From NCBI GenBank assembly GCA_946406115.1, contig OX291551.1, positions 8,122,001-8,186,000 of the forward strand: a stretch of DNA of 64,000 nucleotides. The letters are read 5' to 3'. Under the pieces are notes generated by a model, which did not search any database, had not been told where the DNA came from, and was given only the letters and a program-made list of their open reading frames with translations. Made by a program: the position numbers and the translations under genes. Below are positions 1 to 11,639 of this stretch, in pieces; position 1 is the stretch's first letter; the number at the start of each line of letters is the position of its first letter. The DNA is from Apoda limacodes. Taxonomy: Eukaryota; Arthropoda; Insecta; Lepidoptera; Limacodidae.

Positions 1-745
1 TTTCAATTTATAAGTAATATCTTACCCATAAATAGCTTGTTTGATGTGAGATTCACACTGATTACCTAAAAATAAAAAGTAAGTAGGTAATTGCAAAAAA
101 CTGTTACTAGTGAAACTGACCTAAAAAAAACATTCAACAACTTTTTGGAACTTGGAAAACCGGAACAGTCTAGCTACCGTCACAAAGAGCTAGTCTTTGT
201 GAAAACTTTTGAAAAGCTAGCTCGCTGAGTATCCGGGAGTACTGTTCTTGCGCATTTACAGTACCAACTTTACAGCGAACAAAACAATTCAGGCAAATCA
301 AAGATTTAAATAAACCAAGTGCTATACAGAGTGATTCTTTTTAGTTCTATTATAGAATTTTATTATAGATCGAGGAACAATAACATAAATAAATACCCAT
401 CTAAGTGCGATAAAAGAACATAGCACAGTAAAAAAATGAGTTTACCTGATGTTGAGACAATGCCGCATATAGGTACTCTATATTTGAAACGCGACATCTG
501 GGGGGTGACAATTGTAAACAATTCCAACTCCAATCGTATTGTAATTGATCGCATATATAAGCCTATTATTTTAGATACTTACCTTCATTGCAGTTACATT
601 TTGTGGTGTTAATGTGTATTTTATTTTGTGGCTTAAAAATGTATTTCTTTATACATGGCTTATTTGATGTTAAACTTACAGCGTTATTGAAATTGAGCTT
701 AGAGAGTGACTACTGGTAATTTTAAAAATAATCATGGTCCACAGC
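1..745. other. Unassigned AT-rich sequence
   Basis: I see no gene, repeat family or structured element here that I can support. A consensus-like splice donor on the minus strand (AAG|GTAAGT near 590) sits downstream of about 40 open codons, but the AT richness and lack of a clear acceptor make this weak. Confidence 0.4.
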
Positions 746-973
746 CTAAAAAATAATTTCAGTCACTGAGTCATCAACGCGTTTGATGACGAAGATAATT
801 TCAAATTCCGGCAATTTTAAACATTTATGGCGCCGCGCACAAAGGGCAGCTTCAGAATGGCCACATGTAAATACATCGCCTTCTCGAGAGTTCTCGCCCT
901 CCATCTCACCGCGTACTGCTCCTCACGATTGCTTTGTCTAAAGGCCTTAGATGACCGACTGTATAATGTTTAG
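746..973. other. GC-rich island with two overlapping short ORFs
   Basis: A sharply GC-richer patch in an AT-rich background. On the plus strand a 48-codon ORF runs 827-973, starting MAPRTKGSFRMATCKY. On the minus strand a 52-codon ORF runs 904-746, starting MEGENSREGDVFTCGHSEA. The two are largely antisense to each other, so at most one is likely real. I recognise neither product. The island could be a 5' exon, a promoter or a fragment of a dispersed repeat; nothing separates these readings. Confidence 0.25.
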
Positions 974-1039
974 GCTGTGACAATACAATGAGATGATACT
1001 TATAGCAAAGAGTTATCCCCTCGGCTTAACTAAAAGGTT

Positions 1040-1345
1040 CAACCGTGTATGTAATGTTCTCTCGCTATAGCACTTCCCCATGTGCAGAGGCGTAGGTCTC
1101 CCCTTGAAGAATGGAAGCTTAGGCCATAGTTCACCGTCCAAGTGCGAATTGGCAAACGTTTTGGATCTTTGTAATCAGTCGACCCGACTTGGCCTAACGA
1201 CTGCTGCAGGACCGACGGCTTAACGTTCCCTCCGAAGTACGAAGGAGGTAGGAAAAATGTGCCACTGGAGCGGTCACCCATCCAATCACGCCTGACTTTT
1301 AGCTCATTATATTTCCTAATAGAGGGGTGTAACTAAGTCATGAGC
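1040..1345 (-). repeat. 5S rRNA-derived SINE, diverged copy
   Basis: Read on the minus strand, 1267-1286 gives ATTGGATGGGTGACCGCTCC, matching the C-box part of the 5S rRNA internal promoter. It is followed by a CTTCGGAGGGAACGTTAAGC segment that I associate with 5S-derived SINEs. The tail at 1080-1160 (GCTTAGGCCATAG.. on plus) matches the copies near 28.0 and 41.8 kb. The 5S A-box region is eroded here. Confidence 0.5.
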
Positions 1346-1350
1346 TCCTT

Positions 1351-3270
1351 CTTGTATGTACAAACTACAAACCATAGCCAAAAGCAACAAAATATTTCTA
1401 AATCTGCTAAATATAAAAAAAAAAACCGGACTCACTAAGGCTTCCGCAATTATATGCAGCAAAATTATATATAGTTAGTAATAAATAACAATCAGTAATC
1501 ATTTGTCTATTGTAATATTGTAGGTAACCGAAACAAATTTTATTTATGATACTTAAAAAAGGATTTATTGAGGTTTTAGGTTTTACAGTATAATCACTCA
1601 AAGTTTAAACCTTGTATGTCATCCCGTTTTAACAATAGAGCAAAATGTAAAAGCTCTAAATAACTTTTTTTCTGACTTTTTAACTTTTCTCTCAAATTCC
1701 TACTTTTTTTTGTATTGTTTTGGATTTCGTAGGATTTTTTAATATGCGGGGTGAAAAACATTAGTGGAATATTATCTTATACATCCTTAATTGTGTTATT
1801 AAATTTCAAATAAAAACTTTTTACTAAATTTATTCACAATATCTTCTTAGAGTCTGATAAATAGTTAGCTGAATACAGTTTTAGCTTTGTAGTTTTAAAG
1901 AATTTAATTTTCAACTTTAGCTGCGATGAAATGAAGCAAAGTAAAGTAAATTACAGTAGAAGCCCGGTCGCTATTTTAAGATATAGTGAGAGACGTGCCG
2001 GGAATTTATATCCTTTTTCTTAGTTTCAAAGTTTTGTAGGGTATCTTAGTCTTTTAAATTTTTGTTATCTAAAAAAAAACAATACTTAGTATGCTCCAGG
2101 GATAAAATATTGTCAGTACTATACACACCTTTAGGTCTGAGTATTATTTTTGATACTATGGTGGATCCAAAATAGCCCATACTTCCACTAAGTATGTCTA
2201 AAAAAAAATTCGTAAGCAAATGCGGTTTATTTAAAATTTTTGCGTTTGACTTATATTTAGATGTGCGTTTGTATATATTTATGGTTTTATTCCTCATAAG
2301 GGAGTATCAAGTAGTTGATGATTTACCTACATCACATCGTATTTCGCCGGGACACTACTTCTCAGGCAGTGTATCGGGACTAAAGTGGTTTTATGTCTGT
2401 CTCATAAGTTGTGGATAACTAACTAACTTCAAAGTATAAATAAGTGCCATTTAAAAGGAAAGATTAAGACCAGGGCGATGTCTTTGTCAGTTTTAGGTTA
2501 TTCAGGTAGGTTTTCGGGTTCCATGTACGTAGGACCTATGTCTATTTTTGGTAGATTGTTTTTAATTAAAAATTTAAAACTGTAGATTCATGAACACTTT
2601 TTGTTTTAAAATATTTTGTTTTTAAATGCTCTTTTATTGTAATTTTTTTAGATTATTAGGTCACATGGTTGAAAACGTAGAAAAAGGGGGTGGGGGTTAA
2701 AGTAGTAACTTTTTAAAATAATGAAATAACCTGCAAATTATGTATTCTTCTTATTTATTTATTTATCCTTCTACTTTTCTTATCCTTATTTATTCTTAGT
2801 TAAAAGCTGAAAAGAAAGTATGTATATAAAGGCTGAACCAGATGAAGTTGTGACATATTAAGTGCGAAACTTTGTCTTAATGGGAAAAGAAGTACGTTAA
2901 CCGAAAATGGAGTTGTCACGGAGTAATGATATAAATTAGTTCGGTGCTAAGTTTTTCTCTGCTGACTAAAAAAGGGATTTGTTTATTTTATTACCTAAAG
3001 TTACTTAGTAACTAACTAAAGATCGTTGCTGATTAGGATTTAAATTACAGAAGGTAAAAAGGAATCCCTAGAGAGAATTTGGTATCTGTCAGTATGTCAC
3101 AGCTGTGTTTTTAATCTAGAATGTGCTTTTCCGTATCTAGAAGGTACACAAATATGTTATTTTTTGAGTTACTGGAAATGCGGCTTAAACTCTGAAAATA
3201 GTGTTACTACGGCAAATAGGGTGTCAAATAAAAGCCGTTTTTTTTCACAATTTAAAACTATTTTCTACGG
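1351..3270. other. Unassigned AT-rich sequence
   Basis: Long homopolymer runs and scattered short ORFs only. I see no coding signal, terminal repeats or RNA gene. Confidence 0.4.
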
Positions 3271-3274
3271 TTTT

Positions 3275-4300
3275 ATGTAATATAGGTTTTGACCCATTGC
3301 CAAAAATGTTCAAAAAACATCGTTCCTCGATCACCCAAAGTGCGTCAGGATAACCAAGTCAAATATGGTATCTACGTAAAAAAAAGAACGAGTTGCACTC
3401 CGGGAGTGCCGGCAGAAGTGAAAACCTTTACACACGATTCGCGCTTAACACTCAAATATGTTACAAGACATGTCTTTGACATTGTCAAGAAATAATAATG
3501 TTTGTTTATTTACTTTTTTGACGTAGTATATTTGACATCGCAATCTGTCATAGAATTAAAATTCCATATCCAACCTCCCTGTACTACTCATAATCGCGAA
3601 TACTAAAAATAAAAATTATAATAGGCGTGGCATTACGGTTGCCGTATTTTACAAAGACAAATATGCACTTTGTTCAATTTCCATATTTTAAACACTTTAT
3701 ATACACGAATTTTACGAATACACAGCAGTATGGCCACAGACGGTCGAGCCATCAGCTGTCACCATCCATGGATGCGCGTAGCACGCTGTTACATAAACAC
3801 GACCATTCGCGCAAGCGCCCTGCGCCACCTAAACGAAACAGCAGGCGCAGGCATACATTTTCGCCGCGCTGTAGAAAGAGAGGGGGATACTCCCTCTCCT
3901 ACGCCGCGCCAGCTGGCTACTCTCCATCCGTCTTACGCATTTTCACGATCAGGACACGTGACCTGACGCGAGTTTATCATTTTTTACCCATACCAAAAAA
4001 AGTGCACAACGTCGCTAAAGAAGTTTTCACTTCAAAAATATATATTTTATTAGCATCCCACCCTGACTTTGACGGGGTTGAACTATAATGACCCAGCGAG
4101 TAGCCCGGCATATCTTAATACTCCTTTGTCAATGGGTTGTAATTATTCAAAAATCTTCCCCGTCGTGTGCACAACAACTTCCCTTAGTTTACCCTTAGTG
4201 CACGAGTCCGACACGCACTTGACCGGTTTTTTTATTTCATACCAAGCGGCTCCGGACAATTAAAAACACAACAAAAAAAGAAATCAGAAAAATAGTTCGA
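3275..4300 (+). other. Composite GC-rich patch with ORFs, probably repetitive
   Basis: An island of raised GC, strongest at 3720-3960. It holds overlapping plus-strand ORFs at 3627-4088 (153 codons) and 3670-3966 (98 codons, in another frame), neither of which resembles a protein I know. A CCGGGAGTGCCGGCAG palindrome-like stretch lies at 3401-3416. At 4200-4235 there is an arm (CACGAGTCCGAC.CGCACTTGACCGG) of the dispersed GGTTCCGTA repeat. The mix suggests stacked repeats rather than a gene, but a 5' exon cannot be excluded. Confidence 0.3.
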
Positions 4301-4924
4301 GCCGTTTTAATTATTTTTTTAATTTATATATACTTGTCTATTAATGTTTAATAAGGCTAAATTTACGTATTTAAAACAATAAACTCATTCCATTATCATA
4401 ACCACACATGTGGGACTGTGACACCTCTGTTACCAAATTAGTGACGTGAATTATTGGTGTATATATAGGTATGTCATTAATTTCCATCACTATGTAATAA
4501 ATACAAGTAATTTAAAACTAATACAGTCGTTACTAGGTACTTATGCCTTATCCGACGGCAGGGGCTCAGTATTTTACTATGTTCAATTTAATTAGGTACT
4601 TTATGGCTATCAGTCCAACACAAAATTAATTTAAATTATGAGCTTGAAATGATAAACGTGTACCATTATCATAACAACACCTGGGTCACTACCGTTACCG
4701 AATGGGTCATGTAAATTTATTATTCTAATTATAACAATTTACTATTTATTACGAGTATATTTGAAATTATTTAAGTATGTCACTGTAAGGGGGGAAAACT
4801 GTCAATATAACGTGGAGATAATGATTTTAACCTTATCGACGCACTTAACCGCAAAAAAGGTGGTCTAATAACACAAGGTCATAAACAACATTACTTACAG
4901 ATTATTATAACTTACAGACAGACA
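4301..4924. other. Unassigned sequence
   Basis: AT-rich, with no supported feature. A weak internal similarity (ATTATCATAACCACAC near 4395 and ATTATCATAACAACAC near 4666) hints at an old duplication. Confidence 0.35.
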
Positions 4925-5230
4925 CGACGAAACCATAAGGGTTCCGTTTTTTGCCATTTGACCACGAAACACTAAAAATCCGACTCTCACTTGACGTTTT
5001 CAAGTAGCCTTTGCCCTTCCCCAGCACTCAAACTATCTCCATGCTAAATTTCCCCGCAGTTCCACCCGCCCTAAATTTGGTTATCGGTGTAGGATTTCAA
5101 CGGAAACTCATCAATTATAAAAAGACTCGCACTTGACGTTTCAAGTAGCCTATGTCCTTCTCCGGGACTTAAACTATCTCCATGCCAAATTTCATCTTAA
5201 TCGGTACAGCGGTTAAAGCGTGATAAATAG
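4925..5230 (-). repeat. Helitron-family fragments, two in a row
   Basis: Two partial copies of the same unit run 4973-5060 and 5120-5220. Both contain CACTTGACGTTTTCAAGTAGCC-like sequence followed by ACTCAAACTATCTCCATG. The same module, on the same strand, lies inside the complete minus-strand Helitron at 56069-56268. Neither fragment keeps a recognisable terminus. Confidence 0.5.
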
Positions 5231-5269
5231 AATTACTTGATTCGTATTCGTATTCGTGCCAAGTGAATT

Positions 5270-6015
5270 TGCTAATCTCATAATTTTGAATAAATACTTG
5301 AATTTTATACCGACAAAAACCGAGAAATTCGAGATTTTTAACGAACAATCACGTGCTAGCGCCTATCGTACATGGAACTGTCTCTTTGTATGCTTTAATC
5401 TATACATATAATAAAATTGTAGGAAAGTCAAAACTGTACATTGAATATTTTTTTAAAAGAATACTTGGGGTGTGATCTACAATCGATACCGAAGCCAAAA
5501 ATATAGTTTTTAGAATTTTTGTCTGTTTGTCCGTTTCTCTGTTTGTCTGTATGTATGTTCGGGATAAACTCAAAAAGTACTGCATGGATTTACTTCAAAT
5601 TTGGCACGAATATTATTAAGAAGTCGGGTCAACATATAGGCTACATATTATCACGCTATCACCTACGGGGAACGAGCAGTGAACCTTTATTTCTTCAACG
5701 CATTCTGGAACAACGTGTAATCTAACGACGCATATTTGACTTGCTTCTTAATTATTAATTATTCTTCTCACACATAGCCATTTATTTTATGTTAAAAAAT
5801 CGTGTAAAGTCATAACTTAGATGTGTTATAATTTTTCAACATATAAAAATGTTTCCTATATTTGCTAACTAGATGACGTTGGTGTCGAATTAGATCGCGC
5901 TATGGTTTCGTTCACAAAAAGTGATGTTATAGTATAGCGTTCACGCAGACGACGTCGCGGGCAGCAGCTAGTAGTGTAATATGTCTTTGTACACTGGTCG
6001 AAACAGTTCGCTTTT
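5270..6015 (+). repeat. Unnamed dispersed repeat, interrupted by a Helitron
   Basis: 5270-5398 plus 5972-6015 together match the minus strand of 41935-42110: ACCGACAAAAACCGAG, AGCGCCTATCGTA, CTCTTTGTATGCTT, then GTGTAATATGTCTTTGTACA. The 42 kb copy is continuous at the point where this copy is split, so the intervening 573 bp are an insertion. Confidence 0.65.
5399..5971 (+). mobile_element. Non-autonomous Helitron, complete
   Basis: It begins TCTATACATATAATAAAATT directly after an A and ends in CTAG (5968-5971) directly before a T, the A|T target expected for Helitrons. A short palindrome, CGACGTCG, lies just upstream of the 3' end, in the place of the usual terminal hairpin. There is no coding capacity. 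The paralogous uninterrupted site at 42 kb confirms both ends. Rolling-circle transposition by a helicase encoded elsewhere is inferred from family knowledge. Confidence 0.8.
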
Positions 6016-7435
6016 TCTATGGTATGACATAGCCTTAAATTAGCCCTTTCGATGCCTTTTTAACGTTTTATGTAATTTACGACACATTTCCATCATTTCC
6101 AAGCCATAAATGTAACAATGATTGAAGTTGTGGGATATGATAATAATGGAGTCGCATTCAATGCAGCGAATGTTGAAATCATTGTCTTACATTCAATCTT
6201 TGCCTTTTGCCAATAGCCCAGTAAAATTGAAATTAAGAATCGAGAGTTACCCCACTTAGTTTAGTAGTAAAGTCAAATTTTTTGTGTTAGGTCTTAATAC
6301 ATCTTAAGATTTAGATTATTTTTTATTTTATTTCATTTAAAGTTATGTATAAGTTATTGGTTTTGTATTAGTTTTTGGGGTACTCTATTAAACGTAACTT
6401 ATATTGAGTAGTAAGTATATTACATAGTAAGAACATAGATAAGTCAGTAGTTATATTCATCCAAGGACCTCTTAAAAGGGTTGAGGAAAGAAGAGTAATA
6501 TTTTCTACAAAGGGACTTTTCATCTAAAATATTCAACCTTTATTGAAACCCGATATACACTTTTCGATAAAAGGAAAATACACTACTTACGTTTCTCATA
6601 TTTTTTGTATCTAATGTACTTTTTGACATAGACATTTTATCAACGTTTTTGACATAACAAAGCCCTAAACAACGCATGTTCGACCAACACTCTTTTATTA
6701 TAAATTAAAGTTAAGTCAATAAAACTATTATTTGGTATAAATATTTGAAAACTGTATTGTTTAATAACATCTGTAGATTGAAAAGTAAATGTAAGTACAA
6801 ATACGAAAAGGAACTAATAAGAGAATGGTTATAAATCATTTTGACAGGTATTACTTGGCACCTTCAGCATAAAGTAATAATATCAGTCACAGACCCAAAG
6901 TTTCAGGACGTAAACAGGGGCTTATACTGAAATATCATGATCATTTGGGTCTCATGTATTTTGGAAAAAAATTGTTAATATTTAAAAGAAATGCATGTCG
7001 CTTGAAAACAAAAATAGATTTAAGATTTCTGTAAAAATATCATCCCTTATTTAAGATACTTGAAATTCATTTTCGCACTGCCAAAAAAAATTAAAATTGA
7101 TCAAAAACTCAGTACCTAAACTAGAAAAAAAAAAGAATCTAAATGGCTTATTTTTTTTCGCAATTTTGCGATATTTACGGGCTCATGAAAAGTAGGCCTC
7201 TAATAAAAGTTATAAATATTGATATTAAATTTTAGTAAGGAGTAGACTCTAATGCAAAGGAAGCTAAAAATAAAAGTGTTTATTTCTACAAATTTTGAGC
7301 ACCTTAAAATTTGCTATTTTCCAGCTGCTAATCATGTTTAAAAAAATAAACGAAAAAAGTAACAATTTAGTCTAAACAATTTTTTTAACTTTAGCGTAAT
7401 GCCTAATCTTTTACCATTTTAAAAGCTTTTATTTA
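6016..7435. other. Unassigned AT-rich sequence
   Basis: No supported gene or mobile element. A short segment near 6832-6862 (AAATCATT.TGACAGGTATTACTT) recurs near 14850, so some old repeat debris is present. Confidence 0.35.
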
Positions 7436-7770
7436 ACTTGCAATGTATGTATGTTTGTTCGGGTGGAATCTTGCTACTCAATTTTGAAGCAGATATCTTC
7501 AACCGATTAAGCTGAAATTTTGTATAAACGTTGAGTTTGGATACGACATACGCCGATAAGCTGTGTGACGTCATTCTAAATCCAATATGGCGGAACATCC
7601 AAGATGGCGGAATAGTTATTTTTAGTGTATTTCTACAATATGGGTATCAAATGAAAGGGCTTGTTGATAGTAACTCGAAAAATAATGTGACATCATTCTA
7701 AATCCAAAATCGAGGAACATTCAAGATGGTGGAATAGTTATTTTTTATGCAATTCTGCAATATTAAATAA
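7436..7770 (+). repeat. Dispersed repeat with an internal 123-bp-spaced duplication
   Basis: A unit beginning TGTGAC[G/A]TCATTCTAAATCC occurs at 7563 and again at 7686. Each is followed by AACAT.CAAGATGG.GGAATAG, TATTT and TCTGCAATAT-like sequence. The upstream part (TATGTTTGTTCGGGTGGAATC) resembles the start of common insect short repeats. No ends were defined. Confidence 0.4.
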
Positions 7771-8030
7771 ACTAGTACCTATTTAATTGAGTAACTTAAT
7801 CTGCTAATTAAATACTTATAGGTACTTACGTTAACCTCGCGACAAGCTTTTAGCAGAGACACCCCCCAGAACTTATATTGGGTGTTTAACTATGTACCTA
7901 AAGTATCTCTACTAACAGTTTATGAAAAATTAGTTTAACAGATTTTTCATAGCTTTTGATGTATGTTAACCTTTATGAATTACCAATAAGCAATACGAGA
8001 AAATTCACTTTTTTGGTCGAAAATCCATGT

Positions 8031-8460
8031 TTAAAAAATAAGTCACTTAGGATAAGTCTTCATCAAAAACTGACTGACTAACTTATTCAATGCCATATCA
8101 ACGCACACCCCAAACCGCTGGGTATAGAAACTTGAAATTTGGCAAAAGGGATTTTACTTAACGTAGGGCTCCACTGAGAACAAAATATATCCCCTAAAAG
8201 GGTTTAATGAGGGTTGGAGGTTTTGTAAATTTGTAAATTTTGAAGCTAGAAACCTACCAAAAATTGGTAATTGGCCTAAAGTTTGAAAATTAAGATTGTC
8301 ATAACTTTTTTACCGCTTTTGACAAATCATCCCCTTGGGGGTAAAACAGGGGATGAAATTTTTTATGAGAACACCGATATTTTTGTAGGTAAAACCATAA
8401 ACAGTTAATGTTTTCTTTTAAAAAATAATCTACGCCGACAAAGTCGCGGGAAAGTGCTAG
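8031..8460 (+). mobile_element. Non-autonomous Helitron, 3' end clear
   Basis: The 3' end is textbook: a CGAC-AAA-GTCG hairpin (8434-8444), then GCGGGAAAGTG, then CTAG at 8457-8460 followed by T. Internally, ACTGACTGACTAACTTATTC and CCAAACCGCTGGGTATAGAAA are modules I associate with Lepidopteran Helitrons. The 5' end was not located; it could lie further left, beyond 7440. Confidence 0.65.
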
Positions 8461-9215
8461 TTTATGTTTAAATTAATAAACATATTTCCCTTGAATAACA
8501 CAACAGCCGAATTAATACTGCCCAAATGATTCATGAGTGCGAGACATTTCCGTGCGGAGACGTAATGATACTGTCCTAATATTTTGGTTATAATTACCTA
8601 ATCGTGTCCTTATTAGGTATTTATTAAATTTGACTATAAGTGAGTATGTAAAGAACGAATTGACCACTTGGTTCACAATATAACCTGGAGACAAACGTAG
8701 TTAAAAAAACCTAACCATATTACGATGTTCACTTGAAATTGAATGAACTATTATAATCACAAAATTATTAAAAATATATAAAATACGCTAATTTCACACC
8801 CCAATTCATAAATGTACAACATACAACTTCATCACCTTGGTACGCTTATTTATGTAATTTTCGTTTATTTACTCTTCTATAAATATTATCAAATAGATAT
8901 TTTTAAATTTACGCACTTAAAGTTCATGCACTTTTAATCAATTACACCCACATACCTGTTCCAAACAGATATTTGTATTCACGATTACGCTTTGTGAAAT
9001 TCACGCTTGGAAACAATTTCATAATTTCATTGAGGTATTAAGTCATTCAGCTGACAGGTGATCTAGTTATCTTCACAGAGCATGCTTTTGTGCATTCTTA
9101 TTTTGAATGCTTAATATATCTTGGGTTATATTAAGCAAATTCTATGTGTTTATTCTATTTCAATACTACCTATATCATAAAATAGATATAGAGAGCGCTC
9201 GATCTAACTGTCTTC
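8461..9215. other. Unassigned sequence
   Basis: AT-rich, no supported feature. It would be the 3' UTR side of the exon candidate at 9216-9312 if that exon is real. Confidence 0.35.
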
Positions 9216-9312
9216 TTAGTTAGGATACTTCTCTTCCACATCCTCTTCCTCATCCACATCCTCAACGTGTTTTTCCAATTCTTCCTTATCCGCAATCTCT
9301 TCCTCATCAACC
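9216..9312 (-). CDS. Candidate terminal coding exon, acidic C-terminus
   Basis: On the minus strand, an acceptor TTTTTTAAAACAG ends at 9313. It is followed by one leftover base and then 31 open codons to TAA at 9218-9216. The peptide is strongly acidic: VDEEEIADKEELEKHVEDVD followed by EEEDVEEKYPN. Codons vary between GAT and GAC and between GAG and GAA, as in real coding sequence rather than a simple trinucleotide repeat. Reading upstream past the acceptor meets a stop within three codons, so the segment works only as a spliced exon. Acidic tails like this end many nuclear and chaperone proteins, but I do not recognise this one. No partner exon was identified, and a degenerate purine tract remains possible. 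Confidence 0.4.
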
Positions 9313-9954
9313 CTGTTTTAAAAAATCACTCCACACGCATACGTTACGTAGATTTTCTGTAATGTTTCGGTAAGTGGCGCTGCAATCGGGTACTAGGAAA
9401 TGTTTTATTAATTTTTCGAAGAAAATAAGATATTTTTATGTGTTTCAGTAGGTCCCTTAAGGGTTTGAATTCATATTTGGAACCGGCACATTCGAGTTCT
9501 AAGTATTTTTTTCTTTATTTTTTGACGTTTTTTTTAATCCTTCTAAATTATTATTGAAATCTCAACCTTTATGTATATTGTCACTTAGTATGTATTTTAT
9601 CTAAAATTAAAATATCAAAAAATAAAAAGTTTACCGACTCTGCTAATAGCAATTTCAACTCTAGCAAGGCAACTATATTATTTAAGCAAATGGAAGATTT
9701 TGTGTAAACGGACATGAATCGAGACTGAAATCCATTACGCGGACGTGAAATTTACAGCTTTCCGGTTGAAACGAACACCATCAATGTGTGCAGCCGTAAT
9801 TTATAGTAAGGAAGTCCAGGTTACAAGTTGGAGCGTGAAAGCATCCGAGAAAATTTACATGTTTTTTTTTAGGTTGGGTAGCCATTTATATATTATCAAA
9901 TGTAGAACATGTATAATATTATATTGTGTTTAAAGGATAAGGGTAAGAAAAAAA
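9313..9954. other. Unassigned sequence
   Basis: No supported feature. It would include intron sequence if the exon at 9216-9312 is real. Confidence 0.3.
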
Positions 9955-10285
9955 ATTCTAACGAGAGGCTATTTAAAAGCCTAAGGCCGAAGGCAGAATG
10001 GCTTTAATGACTCGAGTTTGTAATTTCCGTACCGCCCGTGTTACACACAATGTTTTTTTTCAAGTTTGCGAGTAAATATAAAAATATAAAAATAAACTGA
10101 CCAAAATACAAATAAAATGGCGGGAATAGAAGTAGAGAACACAACGCCACCGCCAGATGGCACTAGATATCTAGAGAATTTATGAATAGGGAATGTTTTG
10201 GCTGAAGTTAAAACTGTTAAGACGCGTAAATACCCCCCCGGTTTACGAACGTGCGCTTTGCTTTGAGAAAAGTAATATTTACAAA
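9955..10285 (+). repeat. Dispersed repeat, copy A (partner at 63.2 kb)
   Basis: Matches 63170-63480 in order: AACGAGAG.CTATTTAAAAGC, CTAAGGCC, ATGGCGGG.ATAGAAGTAGAGA, CGCCA.{1,3}GCCAGATG, TTGGCTGAAGTTAAAAC, and TGCTTTGCTTTGAGAAAAGTA. Both copies are in the same orientation. This copy has an extra block around 10160-10190. No coding sequence or terminal repeats were found. Confidence 0.6.
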
Positions 10286-10856
10286 GAAAAAGCCCATGGG
10301 AGTAAGGAGGTCATAGCACCTGCTTTGTCTGCACGTAATGACACTGTTTACGAGTCAATGTGATGCCAAAATATTAAATGCAAAGTATCGAGAAGCCTTT
10401 TGTGCAAATCTAGTTTTTAAAATGTGAATTTAAAGCGCAAACATGAATGGCTTTATGTACACAGTTTCACAAATGAAAATGCCTGTCTATATTATGCCCA
10501 CCATCCTAGAAATTCACAGTTGCATAATGTGCATTAATCCACAGAGAGTAAGTCCACGCCAGAGCTGTGCACTACACAAAGCTTTTCGTAATGACTGAGG
10601 AAACATGACAATTCACGTGGCCATAGAAATCAACCACGTCCAACAACCGTTAACTTTACTGAAAGCAGACCTTTAACGATATGCTAAAATGACAAATTTT
10701 GATCTGTAAGTTCAGCAACTTGCAGTTAGCAGTCAACGAAAGAAGAATAAGATTTTTTTCTGATAGGACTTTTAATGAATATAGGCGAACGCGATAGTAG
10801 AGTTACAAACTCGCAAAACTTACACAGGTTTTGTTTTTTACTTAGCCCTTCTGGAT
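10286..10856. other. Unassigned sequence
   Basis: No supported feature seen. Confidence 0.35.
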
Positions 10857-10860
10857 TTAA

Positions 10861-11145
10861 GTAAGAATCACACGAACTTACCTTGTGAAGTTTGACATCT
10901 AATTATACGATTGTCTTGACTAAAGATGATATGCCTATTAAAATTAAAATTTATATGGTAGGTAGTTTTCACTACCTACAGATATGCACCCCTCTGTAGT
11001 GTCCGCTTGTGGCTGCTATTATTTAGAGCCAGTTTTTGACAGTTCTCGGTATCTTCAAGGGAGGCTGGGGACGTAATCATCTTCGTTTAAGACACTCGTA
11101 TAATTACATATCAAACTTCACTAGGTAAGTTCGTTTGATTCTTAA
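10861..11145. mobile_element. MITE with about 50-bp terminal inverted repeats and TTAA flanks
   Basis: The left arm (10861-10910) and the reverse complement of 11096-11145 align with few mismatches: [G/T]TAAGAATCA.ACGAACTTACC, GTGAAGTTTGA and AATTATACGA. TTAA lies immediately outside both arms (10857-10860 and 11146-11149), the target duplication of piggyBac-type elements. At 285 bp it is non-coding and presumably moved by a transposase in trans. Each arm carries a consensus splice donor, AG|GTAAGT, pointing outwards. Confidence 0.55.
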
Positions 11146-11269
11146 TTAAACTTTTTATCTCTCCCGAAAATGACTACAGTTTACATGTAGATGCTTAGAG
11201 CGTCGAAAAAATTTAAAAATTGAAGCGATCAACGTATAAGTATTTTATCTGATCTTGTCTATATGTATA

Positions 11270-11270
11270 A

Positions 11271-11301
<31 letters not shown>

Positions 11302-11375
11302 TTATTATATTAGACTTAACAACGCACTCACAAATTCACTTTTTTTTTTTATTACAGTGTGTGTGTGTGCTGTGA
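11270..11375. repeat. AT and GT microsatellites
   Basis: A (TA)n run at about 11271-11303, then a T-tract, then a short (GT)n at about 11357-11370. Confidence 0.85.
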
Positions 11376-11639
11376 GCTTCCATACAGTTTTTAATACCAG
11401 TGCCACTTTTATCTAAAATTAATATAGCTACTTAAGATAAAGTTTAAGAGCCCACTTTTACTCTGTAGTTTTTGATAACTTGTAAAAAGAGAGAAAACTA
11501 GGAAAATGAAATCAAATGATTAAAAAATAAAAAATCAGTATTATTTTTGCACTAATTTAGAGTTTCAAATAGAATAATAGTTGGGGACAGTTATTTTGAT
11601 AAATTTATACATTTTAATGAATGCCCACTGTTTGTTGTG

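Noticed and set aside
593..760. Minus-strand exon ending in KCNCNE at an AAG|GTAAGTAT donor near 590
   Set aside because: The donor is excellent and about 40 codons are open, but the segment is extremely AT-rich and I found no acceptable acceptor.
1039..1281. 80-codon minus-strand ORF with MGDRSSGTFFLPPSYFGG
   Set aside because: It lies entirely within the 5S-derived SINE and is an accident of its sequence.
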